NCBI GenBank assembly: GCA_949358305.1 | Contig: OX442314.1 | Location: 36,017,608-36,081,607 of the forward strand | Direction of reading: 5' to 3' | Source of the DNA: Strigamia acuminata | Lineage: Eukaryota > Arthropoda > Chilopoda > Geophilomorpha > Linotaeniidae | DNA: 64,000 nt | Part shown: positions 30,832 through 42,350 of the stretch, one piece after another | Numbering within the stretch: the first letter of the stretch is position 1 | How the letters are laid out: the number at the start of each line of letters is the position of its first letter | Notes under the pieces: model-generated | The model's input: the letters and a program-made list of their open reading frames with translations, nothing else | The model's database searches: none | Told to the model about the DNA's origin: nothing | Translations under genes and position numbers: made by a program

Positions 30832-31539
30832 CGAAAAGTTAATGAAAATTGAAATTTGTTGGTAAAAATTGTTGGCATTTGTCTGGGAAATTGCAGTGAG
30901 TTGGGTTAAAAATTAGAAAAGTTTAGCAATCCATAGAAATGTTGACACAGGTTATTGACTCTGGAGTAGGAAAATTGAGTTGGGATAAGGGTCATGTAAG
31001 AAAGGGGATGGGGAGGGGGAGAAACCAGATCTATAGTTAGCAAGTGATACTTGCACTCAGTAGAATCTTTCCCCCTTCTGTGGAACAAGTGTATTCGATT
31101 TTCTCACGGGATATTGTTAATAGCGAGCAAAAATTGTGTTTTCAAAATTGATTCCCGCGCGGGTTTACATTTCATTCACTAATTGGGGGATTTTTTTGCA
31201 GTTTGGCTATTTTTGGGAAATAAAAGTGTGTTTATCAACTCGCTGTGTTATATTTCATTCATCGATTTGTTTGGTTTGGAAGGAAAAAATTTAAAAAAAT
31301 TGGTTTTTGAGGATATTTGTTTAAGGTTACAGAAGTTGCACTGTGTGGAGTTGAAATGTGAACTAATCTCGAGATAAGAGATAGTGTATGGTGTATACTA
31401 TTCGTTGAGACCAAGTTGGGCTATTTATAGATTGTGCAGTTTTGACTATTTTTACAAAAGCATTTAGTCCCCACGGGAAAAAGAAAATTCTCACATTACA
31501 CTTGTCTGATCAAGAAATTTCCCATTCATGCAAAAGGAC

Positions 31540-32440
31540 CAAAAATAGACAATTTGTAACAACACTAACAAAAAATAAACAAAATTTGTAACAAAAATAA
31601 TAAAAATTAAACAAAATTTGTAACAAAAACAACAGAAATTACATAATTTGTATCAAAAACAGCAAAAATAGACAAAATTTGTAGCAAAAACAACCAAATT
31701 TGTTGCCAAACAACAAAATTTATAGAAAAGCAACAAAATTTGTAGAAAATTAACAAAATTTGTAGCAAAACAACAAAATTAGACAAAATTTGGAACAAAA
31801 ACAACAGAAATTACATAATTTGGAACAAAAACAACAGAAATTACATAATTTGGAACAAAAACAACAGAAATTACAAAATTTGGAACAAAAACAACAGAAA
31901 TTACAAAATTTGTAGCACAAACAACAAAAATAGACAAAATTTGTAGCAAAAACAACAAAATTTGTAGAAAAGCAACAAAATTTGTAGCAGAACAACAAAA
32001 TTTGTAGCAAAACCACAAAATTTATAGAAAAGCAACAAAATTTGTAGAAAATCAACAAAATTTGTAGCAAAACAACAAAATTAGACAAAATTTGGAACAA
32101 AAACAACAGAAACTACATAATTTGTAGCAAAAACAACAAAAATAGACAAAATTTGTAGCACAAACAACAAAAAATAGACAAAATTCGTAGCAAAAACAAC
32201 AAAATTTGTTGCAAAACAACAAAATTTGTAGAAAAGCAACAAAATTTGTAGCAAAACGACAAAATTTGTAGCAAAACGACAAAATTTGTAGCAAAACGAC
32301 AAAATTTGTAGCAAAACGACAAAATTTGTAGCAATACCACAAAATTTGTAGAAAATCACCAAAATTTGTAGAAAATCACCAAAATTTGTAGAAAATCACC
32401 AAAATTTGTAGCAAAACAACAAAATTTGTAAAGAAAACAA
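31540..32440 (-). repeat. 20-bp minisatellite
   Basis: More than 40 units of aaaatttgtagcaaaacaac and variants lie here. Frames rich in Cys/Phe/Tyr on the minus strand are products of the period. Confidence 0.93.
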
Positions 32441-32970
32441 CGAGAAGAAATCCCACAATTTTCTTCAACCAACTCACACACTTGGAGCAATTGGAGCATT
32501 GGTCTTTCCAGAAAGACACTTTTGAGTGTATTCCAGAAGTACAAAAATGTACAAGTGGAAAAAATAGTACAAAGTGTCATTTTTAGCAGTCTGCAACATT
32601 TTCCCCTTCTGTGGCCCTCAGCATTTGTCAGTTTGGAAGGTCATAAGTCCATAAAGAGCTCGTGGGAACTAAGTTCTCCACCCTCCCACCACCCATAAAA
32701 ATACTAAGGCATTGGAGGGGGGGAATAAGAAGTGAACAAAAGGCGGCAATTGGTCACAAATTGGCAAATGTCATTACCATTAGGTCAATATAAAGTTTGC
32801 AGTAATTTCAAGGTTCTTGTTATTGTTATTGTTGGTGGGAAAATTTGTCTCGAGTCATTACTAAACATTCCCTTTCACATATTTTCATGCAATCACCAAT
32901 AAAGTTTCACTTTCAAAAAATATTGTTTAATTTTTTTTTATAGTGTTTTGCTTGTTTGTCCATTTTTTTT

Positions 32971-33078
32971 TTAATGGGAACTAGACTGAGACTGAGGTCG
33001 CGCCACGGAAGAGGACGAGACCCTTTTGGTGTTACTATGCTGACTGGAAGGACCTGTAGGTCTAGCTGATTTTCCCAC
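32971..33078 (-). CDS. Candidate terminal coding exon, serine-rich C-terminus
   Basis: On the minus strand an acceptor (agctcag) is followed by a 36-codon phase-0 frame, VGKSARPTGPSSQHSNTKRV then a Ser/Gln-rich tail, ending at TAA (32,973-32,971). Base composition is coding-like compared with its AT-rich flanks. The parent gene is unknown; it could be the 3' end of the gene at 36.1-38.1 kb or an independent gene. Confidence 0.4.
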   Translation of the reverse strand: MGKSARPTGPSSQHSNTKRVSSSSVARPQSQSSSH

Positions 33079-33234
33079 CTGAGCTTCTTTTGCATGGCTC
33101 TTTATAGCTGAACAACAGGTAAATGAGTCTCGCCAGGGTCAAGGGCAGAGAGAAATTTCGTCCTAGTCTACATTTCATCCTGTTAATTTTGCTTTTCAAT
33201 GGATTTTACTCGAATGTATCACAAAAAAGTGATT

Positions 33235-33925
33235 TCTCCATGGATACATCTTAGAAAACAATTGAATTTTAATATACATCTTAGAAACAATTGAATTTTT
33301 CATGTATATCTCAGAAAAAATTGAATTTTTCATGTATATCTCAGAAAAAATTGAATTTTTCATGTATACCTTTCAAAAAATTGAATTTTTCATGTATATC
33401 TTTCAAAAAATTAAATTTTTCATGAAAATCTTTCAAAAAATTGAATTTTTCATGAAAATCTTTCAAAAAATTGAATTTTCCTTAAATATATTACAAAAAA
33501 TTGAATTTTCATGAAAATTTTTAAAAAAATTGAATTTTCCTTAAATATATTACAAAAAATTGAATTTTCATGAAAATCTTTAAAAAAATTGAATTTTCCT
33601 TAAATATATTACAAAAAATTGAATTTTCATGAAAATCTTTAAAAAAATTGAATTTTTCTTAAATATATTACAAAAAATTGAATTTTCATGAAAATTTTTA
33701 AAAAAATTGAATTTTCCTTAAATATATTACAAAAAATTGAATTTTCATGAAAATCTTTAAAAAAATTGAATTTTCCTTAAATATATTACAAAAAATTGAA
33801 TTTTTCTTGAATATATTACAAAAAATTGAATTTTTCTTGAATATATAACAAAAAATTAATTTTTTCTTGAATATGTTACAAGAAATGAATTTTTTCTTGA
33901 ATATGTTACAAAAAATGAATTTTAT
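33235..33925 (+). repeat. 59/60-bp higher-order minisatellite (30-bp half units)
   Basis: Units combine aaaaaattgaattttcatga with aaatctttaaaaaaattgaa and a ccttaaatatattac end. The half-unit is close to 30 bp. Confidence 0.9.
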
Positions 33926-34574
33926 CACCATTTTTCGTCATTAAAATTTGAAGATTCGTTTTGTTTACATTGAAAACCAACATGTATTGCAGTTGTTTAT
34001 ATAATTTATTTATTTAGACTCATTTCTCTTGTATAAAACGTGTTGAAAGGACACAAAGCACACATTATTATTCTCATAATACCCAATTAACAAGTTAAGG
34101 AGACTGAATTGAAATGTGTGTGAAAAATGATTATTATTTAAATGGGACGTTGAAGAAACAAAGAGTTGTATAACAGACATGTTAAATTTCTTAGAAATAA
34201 GGTCAAGGTAAAGATGAGATTAACAAACCTATACAAAATGGTTAAATAAAAGAATGAGGTGGAGAAGAAAAAAAAAAGGGATTAAAACACCTGTCCATAG
34301 GTGAGAGGACAAATGAAGAGGATGAGGGGTGGGATGGAGGAGGAAACTGAAAACCCGGCAATTACATACTCATCACAAGCGAATCACTGGGAAGTTATCC
34401 CTCGTGTGAGTTTATCCAACTATGTGTTTCTGTGTTACCCGACACAAATGGGTGAACAAGTGTCCGCTCATTATATCCGCAAAATAACAACACAAACAGC
34501 TTTTATCGAATTTATTAAAGTTTCCGATCAAATTTTGTACATTTTTGAACTTTTGAATTTTATCGATTCCAATT

Positions 34575-35145
34575 TTTTAATTTTTTGATTTTTTGATTTT
34601 TTGAATTTTTAGATTTAAATTTTGAATTTTTGGATTTAAAGTTTGAATTTTTGGATTTAAATTTTGAATTTTTGGATTTAAATTTTGAATTTTTGGATTT
34701 AAATTTTGAATTTTTGGATTTAAATTTTGAATTTTTGGATTTAAATTTTGAATTTTTGGATTTAAATTTTGAATTTTTGGATTTAAATTTTGAATTTTTA
34801 GATTTAAATTTTGAATTTTTGGATTTAAATTTTGAATTTTTAGATTTAAATTTTGAATTTTTGGATTTAAATTTTGAATTTTTGGATTTAAATTTTGAAT
34901 TTTTGGATTTAAATTTTGAATTTTTGGATCTTTTGATTTTTGAATTTTTTGATTTTTGAATTTTTTGAATTTGGAATTTTTTGATTTTGGATTTTGGAAT
35001 TTTGGAATTTTTAGATTTAAATTTTGGATTTTTTGATGTTTGATTTTTTTGGATTTTTTGATGTTTGATTTTTTTGAATTTTTAAAATTTTTGAATTTTT
35101 GAATTTTTTGAATTTTGAATTTTTTTGATTTTGGAATTTTTGAAT
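34575..35145 (+). repeat. 21-bp minisatellite
   Basis: About 15 near-perfect units of ttttggatttaaattttgaa(t) lie here, then a degenerate tail. The LNFEFLD heptad frame is a repeat artefact. Confidence 0.92.
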
Positions 35146-35313
35146 TTTTTAGTGTTGTGAGAAATTTGGTTAATGAAAAATGGATGTATTTTGATGGCTT
35201 GGGAATTTTGTGAAGGTTGATAAATAAAACCTACTGATATTATCAGTATTTTTGTTTATTTTTTTTTAAATGGAATGTTATTATATTTTTTTATTTTTCC
35301 TCCTCTAAAAGTC

Positions 35314-35530
35314 TCAGTATGATGAAGCTGCTCGTGCAGGCGGAAGGGGCCAACAAGGGTGCTCATCTGTAATTAGTGTAGAACCATACAAGCAGGTAGA
35401 ATAGGAAAATGCCATGTGGGAAAAAAAGGAGAATTCTTCTTCCCGCGTGGAATTTGCAGTGAGAAAGAATGGGCGGTCGAACTCAAGATGGGATTTCTGC
35501 AAATGCAATTCTCTCAAAATAACTTACGAT
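35314..35530 (-). other. Possible exon, strand and frame ambiguous
   Basis: The region is less AT-rich than its surroundings. On the minus strand an acceptor (tttgcag at about 35,503) opens two usable frames. On the plus strand other frames are also open. No homology was recognised. A CSL-type TGTGGGAA lies at 35,415-35,422. Confidence 0.25.
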
Positions 35531-35724
35531 ATTTGCCAACGCTTTTATCTGATTGCAGGAACACTAACGCTTCAACTTATTCATTTTCACCTACCTGGGC
35601 TCTCTTTTTAGATGTCAGAACTAACAAGTCAGTGCAATATTCATCAAATTTAAATATTAAACTCAAAAATATAATTACATTAAATTTTTAATGGCAATTA
35701 TGAAAAATTGTGAAAATTAATTTT

Positions 35725-36060
35725 TTTTTCTACAAATTTTCTTTAAATTTTCTTTAAATTTTCTTTAAATTTTCTACAAATTTTGTTTAAATTTTCTTTA
35801 AATTTTCTACAAATTTTCTTTAAATTTTCTACAAATTTTCTTTAAATTTTCTACAAATTTTGTTTAAATTTTCTACAAATTTTGTTTAAATTTTCTACAA
35901 ATTTTCTACAAATTTTCTACAAATTTTCTACAAATTTTCATTAAATTTTCTACAAATTTTCTACAAATTTTCTACAAATTTTCATTAAATTTTCTACAAA
36001 TTTCCTTTAAATTTTCTACGAATTTCCTTTATATTTTCTACAAGTTTTTTACACTTTCCG
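35725..36060 (+). repeat. 11-bp/22-bp minisatellite
   Basis: Units are of the form ttttctacaaa and ttttctttaaa (11 bp each) in changing order. Confidence 0.88.
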
Positions 36061-36121
36061 TTAACTTTTCTCTAAAAAAAAATTTAAATTAAAAAAAAAA
36101 TTTTTTTCCCTCCCCCACAAA

Positions 36122-38083
36122 TTACAATGTTATTCCCCAATAAGGATAACTATTAAACAACAAAGCCAAAGGTCTCAAAAATTCTTGCAATGCCGTGACT
36201 TGACCCCAACATGGGGGATAAGGATAACTCAACCTCTCCTCGACCCATTTCGTGAGGGTTTTCTTTCCCGTCATACTTTCCTATCATAAACAATAAAAAT
36301 CAACACTTTTATATAACATTCTTTTACATAATTTTAATTTTTTCAACAACAAAAAAAAAAAATCCTTTGAAAAAAAAAAAAAAAAAAAAAAAAACGAAGA
36401 TTCTTGAGACAAATTCTCACAAATATCGCATCCGCTAACCTTGGCCAAAAGAGTTGAAATGCGGTGGCCGTGAAACTGTTCAAGGGTCCCATAGGGAACG
36501 CATACTGATATTCCTATGGGACGCTGATTCCTGTGAGACGCTCCCAAGAGACACTTGCTGGGGTCTTGGGATGGGAATCGCAAGAAAACAAAGAAACAAA
36601 ATTTCCTCTCCCAAAAAAAAAAACCAAAAAAGTTAAAATTTAAAAAAAAAAAATTTAATTTTTATTTATTTTTTATTCTTTTCTAATTTGGCTTCGATCC
36701 ACCTTTTCTAATCAGCCGGATCGCTCGGTAGGTGGTACAAGTGGGCGGATGACATCTTCATCCAACACGGCAGCGAAATCTCACGACCCCAAAGGGTTAG
36801 CGAGATGCACATGTGTTGTTTTTGCCTCGTCCTCATCTCATCACAGCCTGACGTCATTTTTATCAGTGTTGTTCGCTTTTTTCCCACGAGGAGGGCGTTT
36901 AAAGGGGCCCCCAACACCAATCACACCTTCCCAGCGCTGGGGGTTGGGAACGGGGGGTTAGTCCGGGTTAGTGGCTCTCAGCAGGTTGTTCCCCGCGTGC
37001 ACGTGCCGACACTTGTGCGCAATATTGGCGATGGCAGTCAATAGGTGGCATTGAAATGTGCACGTGTTTGCGGCGAGGAAAGAAATAATAATTAAAATTG
37101 GATCGGAGGTGGAACGGAGGAACGGGGAAGGGAAAAAAAATGAGTTTGGTTTGTTGTTTGTGAATATTTTGGCCTGACCTTGTTCTGGGAACATGGTGAG
37201 TCCGGATGATGGGTCTTGTTACCTGCGACTCTTCCGGAGTTAATGTAACGTATCACGTGGGAAACACCGGGTTGAGTTGCAACTTGTATGGAGATTTTGA
37301 GTTTATGTGTGACAGATTTCCGGTTGGATGTGTGGGGAATGTTAAATGTTGCGTTGTGATGTTGTTTTCTTTAAAAGAAACATAATTTTGATGAAAAATA
37401 CAGATTTCATGTGAAATTTTGATGAAAAACACTGATTTTATGTGAAATTTTGATGAAAAATACAGATTTTATGTGAAATTTTGATAGAAAAAACAGATTT
37501 CATATGAAATTTTGATGAAAAACACAGATTTCATGTGAAATTTTGATGAAAAACACAGATTTTATATGAAATTTTGATGAAAAACACAGATTTTATATGA
37601 AATTTTGATGAAAAACTAAGGATTTATACGAAATTTTGATGAAAAACACACAATGTTGATGAAATACACAAAATGTTGATGAAACTTGAATGAAATACAC
37701 AAAATATTGATGAAACTTGAATGAAATACACAAAATGTTAAAAAAAAATTGCTAAAAATCCATCATTTCGATTTACTACGGGAAACTCGTTTACCTTGGG
37801 CGGGCCATGCGTCGACTCCCACGGCCGAGACAAACCGAAATCTCCGTTGTAACCCCACAAACGTGCACTTCTAACTTGTAAGTTCTAATGCAACCCACAA
37901 ATTTTCCTTCGCATTTTTCAAAATTCCAAATGCAATCTCCCGTATTCCAGCAAGTGAAAGCGAAACAATTTTCTCATAACACATTTCCCCCACTCACTCA
38001 AATATCATTTTCCAGCATTGGGTCAGCCGAGTCATCCACAACACCACGGAAATGAGGTTCACATAGGGGAGGGTTTTAGACAT
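36122..38083 (-). CDS. Unidentified multi-exon protein
   Basis: Five phase-compatible exons were read on the minus strand: 38,083-37,998 (from ATG), 37,870-37,795 (SARLWGYNGDFGLSRPWEST...), 37,222-37,179, 36,557-36,440 (ASHRNQRPIGISVCVPYGTL...) and 36,280-36,122 (MTGKKTLTKWVEERL; QEFLRPLALLF; stop 36,124-36,122). The total is about 160 residues. All borders are GT-AG and phases match (2, 0, 2, 0). The first exon is the least certain, because no acceptor precedes it and an ATG start was assumed. The pattern of the last two exons loosely recalls a RUN-type helical domain, but I do not recognise the family. A donor-like ATT|GTAATT near the stop would allow further 3' exons. Confidence 0.45.
36849..37263. 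promoter_or_regulatory. CRE plus two CSL/Su(H) sites (module 1)
   Basis: A perfect CRE TGACGTCA lies at 36,849-36,856, TTCCCACG (reverse of CGTGGGAA) at 36,891-36,898, and CGTGGGAA overlapping a CACGTG E-box at 37,254-37,263. The surrounding sequence is GC-richer than average. It lies within the introns of the unidentified minus-strand gene and about 4 kb upstream of NRARP. Confidence 0.4.
37375..37745 (+). repeat. 31-bp minisatellite
   Basis: About nine units of gatgaaaaacacagatttta(tatgaaatttt) lie here, degenerating at the right end. Confidence 0.9.
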
Positions 38084-38779
38084 GGGGGAAGAAGGGGAAA
38101 AGGATGGGAATAGGATGGATCATCAATTCCCCAAGGGAAATGCTCGCCAGTTGACTTGGTCACAGAAAAAGTCAAACAAAAATGACTGATTTCAAAAACC
38201 ACAAAAATGAAATTCAACCATTTTTGAAAAATATTAAAAAAATTCATTTTTGCAAAAAAATTGCAATTTTTTTCCCGATAAAATTCAAAATCCGATAAAA
38301 TTTGCAGGAATTTGATAGAATTTGACTTTTTCCTTTGATCCGACTCACTGACCTCCACCTCGAGGCGATTTTTTTTCATGTTGGCTGATGTGAAAAAAAG
38401 TCATGCTTCAGAGTGCACCTCTTCAAACATGGTGAATTACACCAATAAAAATAGCCAACAGGTATTTTCAAACCATTTACAATTTTATTAGGGCCCCATG
38501 TCGTTAAAAGCTCGTGTAAACACGTCCGCTAAGCCGGAAAAAATTTATTACACTTTAAAAAAAAAAAAATTAATTTGAAAATTCGAAAAATTCGAAAAAT
38601 TCGAAAAACGACCAATTTAATGAATTTGATTACCAAAATACAAAGATGGCCACTTTTGGCATTAATTTTCATATTTTCCCATGGATTTTCTATCACATCA
38701 CATTGTGATAACATCAGATAATGATTCTTTCACGATTCACTTCTTTTTTTTTTTTTCTCTTCTTTTCTTCTCATCATAT

Positions 38780-38975
38780 TTTTATACGGTCGTTAATTCG
38801 GGGCGAGCAATTCAATCAACTGCGTTGACGTCATCCTTATTGGGTCGTTCATGCGCGTGCGAGCGGCGCGCGGTCGGCGCTGATTTCCATCCGGCATCTG
38901 ATGACACGTACCCGAACGCGTGCGTTGTGCGCTGTGACAGAGGACGACTCATGTGGACCGTGGGAAAATGAGAGC
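38780..38975. promoter_or_regulatory. CpG-rich island with CRE and CSL site (module 2)
   Basis: This short GC-rich island has many CpGs, a perfect CRE TGACGTCA (38,826-38,833), an NRF1-like atgcgcgtgcg at about 38,850 and CSL consensus CGTGGGAA (38,959-38,966). It may be a promoter, or an enhancer of NRARP 2 kb away. Confidence 0.45.
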
Positions 38976-39009
38976 GAAATCCGACGGGAATCGATTTAAA
39001 GTAAAAAAT

Positions 39010-39200
39010 TTGGCAAGAAATCAACTAAAATTAGCAATAAAAACACCTAAAATTAGCAAAAATCACCTAAAACTAGCAAAAATCACCTAAAATTAGCAAA
39101 AATCACCTAAAATTAGCAAAAAATACCTAAAATTAGCAAAACTTACCTAAGATTAGCAACTAGAAGTAGCAAAAATCATCTAAAATTAGCAAAAATCTCG
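39010..39200 (+). repeat. 20-bp minisatellite
   Basis: Nine to ten units of aaaaatcacctaaaattagc lie here. Confidence 0.88.
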
Positions 39201-39205
39201 AAAAA

Positions 39206-39427
39206 TTACAAGAAAAGAAGCTCGAGTGGGAGCAGAAGAAGTGGACCGAGACCCATAGTTTGGATCTCAAGATCAAGAAGATGGAGCTCGAGAAGAACAT
39301 GAAGCTGCCTAAGGCGCAACTGCAGTACGAGATCGAAATTAAGAAAATCGAATTGGAACAGAAGAAAACCAAATTGGAAATGCTGAAACTCAGGGCGGCG
39401 CATCCGGATTTGAACATCACCGATTAG
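39206..39427 (+). CDS. Candidate terminal exon, charged coiled coil
   Basis: A plus-strand frame with no ATG at its start encodes about 73 residues ending at TAG 39,425-39,427. It has heptad-like Glu/Lys/Leu repeats ([35 protein letters not shown]) and a short end [10 protein letters not shown]-ending codons stand out from the flanking minisatellite. It resembles the C-terminal coiled coil of MADF/Myb-type or transposase-derived proteins. The upstream exon and acceptor were not found. Confidence 0.45.
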   Translation, partial: LQEKKLEWEQKKWTETHSLDLKIKKMELEKNMKLPKAQLQYEIEIKKIELEQKKTKLEMLKLRAAHPDLNITD

Positions 39428-39689
39428 CATTTTATTTTTCTTGTTTTTTATTTTTTGAGTCTAAAGTGTAATTATTTAGCTGATTTTTGATCGGTTTTGT
39501 TGATTTTTCCGACTCTTTTTCATTGTGTTGTGATAGACCATAAATATTTATACAGCATGGTATGGTATTGTCAGTTGGGTTTAAATAAAAAACTAAAGAA
39601 TCTGTATGAGGGCTCACCACCATGCTACATGCATCAAACAAACAAGAAAAACACTTTAAAATGCCCTTAATCAAATTTTATAAAAGTAG

Positions 39690-39985
39690 AAGGGTAAAAT
39701 TCACTTTTGGTAATCAAATTTTACATAAGTCAATTAAAATCCACTTTTGCTAATAAAATTTCACAAAAGTAGGTTAAAATCCACTTTTGCCAATCAAATT
39801 TTACAAAATTAAGCTAAAATCCACTTTTGCTAAAAAAAATTTCACATAAGTAGGTTAAAATCCACTTTTGGTAATCATATTGTACAAAATTAAGCTAAAA
39901 TCAACTTTTGTTAAAAAAATTTCACCCATAAGTAGTTTAAAATCCACTTCTGCTAAGAAAATTTCACAAAATTAGATTCGGTTTT
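39690..39985 (+). repeat. About 40-bp minisatellite
   Basis: Seven imperfect units of the form aagctaaaatccacttttgc plus an aaatttcacaaaa spacer lie here. Confidence 0.85.
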
Positions 39986-40099
39986 TCCGATTTTAACAAC
40001 ACTGTTTGACAATTTCAAATAAAAATAAAAATAAAAATGAAACAAAAAAAATGAGCGTTTATTTTTCTAATTTATTCAATTTCCCCTTGAAACCGACGC

Positions 40100-40500
40100 G
40101 TGTGCGGAACGTGGGAAGAAGCGATTCTCTTAGTCGATCGCGATTGAAAAGCGGACAAAATTCGTAGCGTACGTTCGTGCCGCGTGCTACCACGGGTGCC
40201 ACGATAAAGGGGCGCGGGTGTTTGACACGTGACATAACGATTTGTTCCCACCGCGGGGGCGGCTTCGCGTCGGGGCTGCAGCGCTGCGCACACCAAAACT
40301 CGAGGAGAAACCTTTGGCCAGCTTCCCTGCACGACCGCGAAGAGACGTCGGGAGGGGCGAGGGCAGGGAATAAGGGCCAAACGGAGGGTTGACGGGGGCC
40401 CCTCGTTTCAAGCCAGGAACGCGCTTTTCTCACGGATGAAAACCTATGCGAATCGGCACGGGGGAAGGGGGGGTTCCGAGCGCATGTTGTGGGAAAAAAG
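40100..40500. promoter_or_regulatory. NRARP upstream CSL/Su(H) and E-box cluster
   Basis: CSL consensus CGTGGGAA lies at 40,110-40,117 and TGTGGGAA at 40,488-40,495. A near-match TTCCCACC is at 40,245-40,252, and a CACGTG E-box (Hes/Hey-type) at 40,226-40,231. The whole interval is unusually GC-rich. It lies 560-950 bp upstream of the NRARP start codon. NRARP is a direct Notch target in vertebrates, so these are plausible Notch-response sites. The long frames on the minus strand have no recognisable domain. Confidence 0.55.
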
Positions 40501-40877
40501 GCCGCGTCAAGTGAACACCAGTCGGCTGAGAAAAGCGAAAGGGTCAAGGATTTGCCATTGCCATATCTAACTACAAATGTCACTTCGTGAAACACGCCAA
40601 GACCATTTCTCTCCAATTACAAATTAGCTAAAAAATCAATAAAATCAATAAAATTTAAAAATCAATAAAATTAATAAAATTAAATAAAATTAATTAAAAA
40701 AATTTTATTCCAATAAATAAATTATTTAAAATCATCTTCCCTTCCAAACAGTGACTAAAAACAATTTTTCTACACTAAATAAATAAGCAGAAATCATTTT
40801 GTCCTCACATATGAGTGTTTAACATTTGCGCCCTCTATTACATAAACAAGCCAAGCAGAGAGAGAGAGAGAACTTAG

Positions 40878-40958
40878 TGACGTCACACAGCCACTGGTCG
40901 CTGATAGGCCAGCAGCGCTCCCGCCTCTATTGTAATGCAAATGGCAGTCCTTTTTAAA
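40878..40958 (+). promoter_or_regulatory. NRARP core promoter: CRE, octamer, TATA-like
   Basis: A perfect CRE TGACGTCA (40,878-40,885), the POU octamer ATGCAAAT (40,935-40,942) and TTTAAA (40,953-40,958) lie 100-180 bp upstream of the start codon. Confidence 0.45.
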
Positions 40959-41056
40959 CGCGGCGAGACGACCGTTGAAGTCAGAGTTTGTTTCGAGCCA
41001 TCCCGGAGTTGTACGAGCCGAATTTTTCTCCACAAACTCACTCACCTTTCTTGAGA

Positions 41057-41392
41057 ATGGCAGCCACCACAGACAGCAGGGCAGTGACGTCGAGCAACAG
41101 CAGTTACACGCAACAAGAGACGTTCCTGACGGCCGTGCGCGAGGGCGACACCCACGAACTGCAGAGGATTCTCCAGCGGTGGGACATCAACGTCAATGTG
41201 TTCGACCAGGAGGGCCAGACGCCGCTGCACCAGGGCTGCATGGACGGGAACCTGGAGCTCGTCAAACTGCTAGTGAAGTTCGGTGCGGACGTGAAACTCG
41301 CCAACAGAGACGGCTGGAGCGCGCTGCATGTCGCGGCCTACGGCGGACACCAGGACATCGCGCTCTATTTGATCGCCAACTCGCGCAGATAG
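41057..41392 (+). CDS. NRARP: Notch-regulated ankyrin repeat protein
   Basis: This intronless gene of 111 codons starts at ATG 41,057, in good context (gagaATGGCA). The vertebrate protein is 114 residues, also from one exon. After a short Ser/Thr-rich N-terminus come three ankyrin-type repeats: QETFLTAVREGDTHELQRIL (about 20-50), EGQTPLHQGCMDGNLELVKL (52-81) and NRDGWSALHVAAYGGHQDIA (83-109). The core block (DGNLELVKLLVKFGAD; LANRDGWSALH) is the NRARP signature. The protein binds the Notch intracellular domain-CSL complex in the nucleus, promotes its turnover (negative feedback) and stabilises LEF1 in vertebrates. Upstream CSL sites fit autoregulation. A GA repeat follows the stop. Confidence 0.95.
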   Translation: MAATTDSRAVTSSNSSYTQQETFLTAVREGDTHELQRILQRWDINVNVFDQEGQTPLHQGCMDGNLELVKLLVKFGADVKLANRDGWSALHVAAYGGHQDIALYLIANSRR

Positions 41393-42180
41393 ATCGAGAG
41401 AGAGAGACTTTTTGCTCAAACAAAACGTGCCAATTTTTGTTGATTGTCAGTATTATTTGATTTCGTTCTTTCTGTTTTATTCCTGTACATTTTCGTGCGT
41501 TGAGCGGTTTTTTTTCACTCAGGATTGTGACTTATTTGTCGCTTTTCGGGATTCGTTTGTTTGTTTATTTGTTTGTTTGTTTGTGTATTCATTCGGATGT
41601 AAAACTCTCGACTTTTTAATCCAAAAAAACTAGTCCTATGGATGCAGGAATATCATCACTTTTTGACTCGAGTTTCTTGATGTTTTTTTACGAGTTGTAC
41701 ATATTTATATACATATTTTTAGAATAATATTTGAAAATTGCAACTTTTGTTTTGATTCGTGCACGATTTAATTCTTTGTTTAGTTTTTTATTTTTTTTAT
41801 TTTTTTTGTGAAATGAATGATTTGTGATTCGATGTGAATGAATGTGAAATTAAAAAATTATTTGAAGGAAAGAAATTTTCATTTATTTATTTTTATTTTA
41901 TTTTATTTTTTCACCTTTGGCAGCCTTGCAGCGTCTGTAATTGAAGGACGAGCATCCGGTTGGATAAATTACATTTTTAATTGAGGGGGATAAAGAATTT
42001 CGAGGATAATCAAATAAAACGTTTAATTTTTTTTATCTACGATGCCATTGGAACACAAAACAAACGAAAATAAATCGATTTTTAATTAATTCGATTAAAT
42101 TTATATTTTTTTTTTTTAAATTAAAAATTTTGAAAACATAAATTTAAAATTTAATATTTTTAATAAGTATATCGGTTTAA
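41393..42180 (+). other. NRARP 3' UTR and AT-rich spacer
   Basis: T-rich 3' sequence follows the stop codon. Candidate polyadenylation signals (aataaa) occur near 42,010 and 42,069. No other gene was seen. Confidence 0.5.
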
Positions 42181-42214
42181 GTTGAATCTTTGACCATCAG
42201 TAGCTGTTGTTAAG

Positions 42215-42350
42215 TCGAAAACAGCTTCCAAGTGGATCCCGTGAGAACGACGACTCCCTACTGCGACTTCACTCGTTGCGGGGACGGGAGACGTAGACGA
42301 CCCCTGCGCCGCTTTCAATGGAACTGTCTGCGCTGCGCATCAAACCATAA
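42215..42350 (+). other. GC-rich island with a short cysteine/arginine-rich frame
   Basis: A candidate acceptor (aaaacag near 42,224) leads into a frame with PYCDFTRCGDGRRRRP and a second Cys pair, ending at TGA about 42,354. A Gly followed by four Arg could be a prohormone cleavage site. It is equally likely to be a regulatory island. No family was recognised. Confidence 0.2.

Noticed and set aside
31607-32362. Cys/Phe/Tyr-rich frames resembling cysteine-rich proteins
   Set aside because: They are pure products of a 20-bp AT-rich minisatellite read in several overlapping frames.
34630-34959. 109-residue LNFEFLD repeat protein
   Set aside because: A 21-bp minisatellite translated; no promoter, splice signals or codon bias.
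40059-40616. 185-residue minus-strand frame upstream of NRARP
   Set aside because: GC-rich regulatory sequence keeps several frames open; there is no domain and the region is dense in CSL and E-box motifs.
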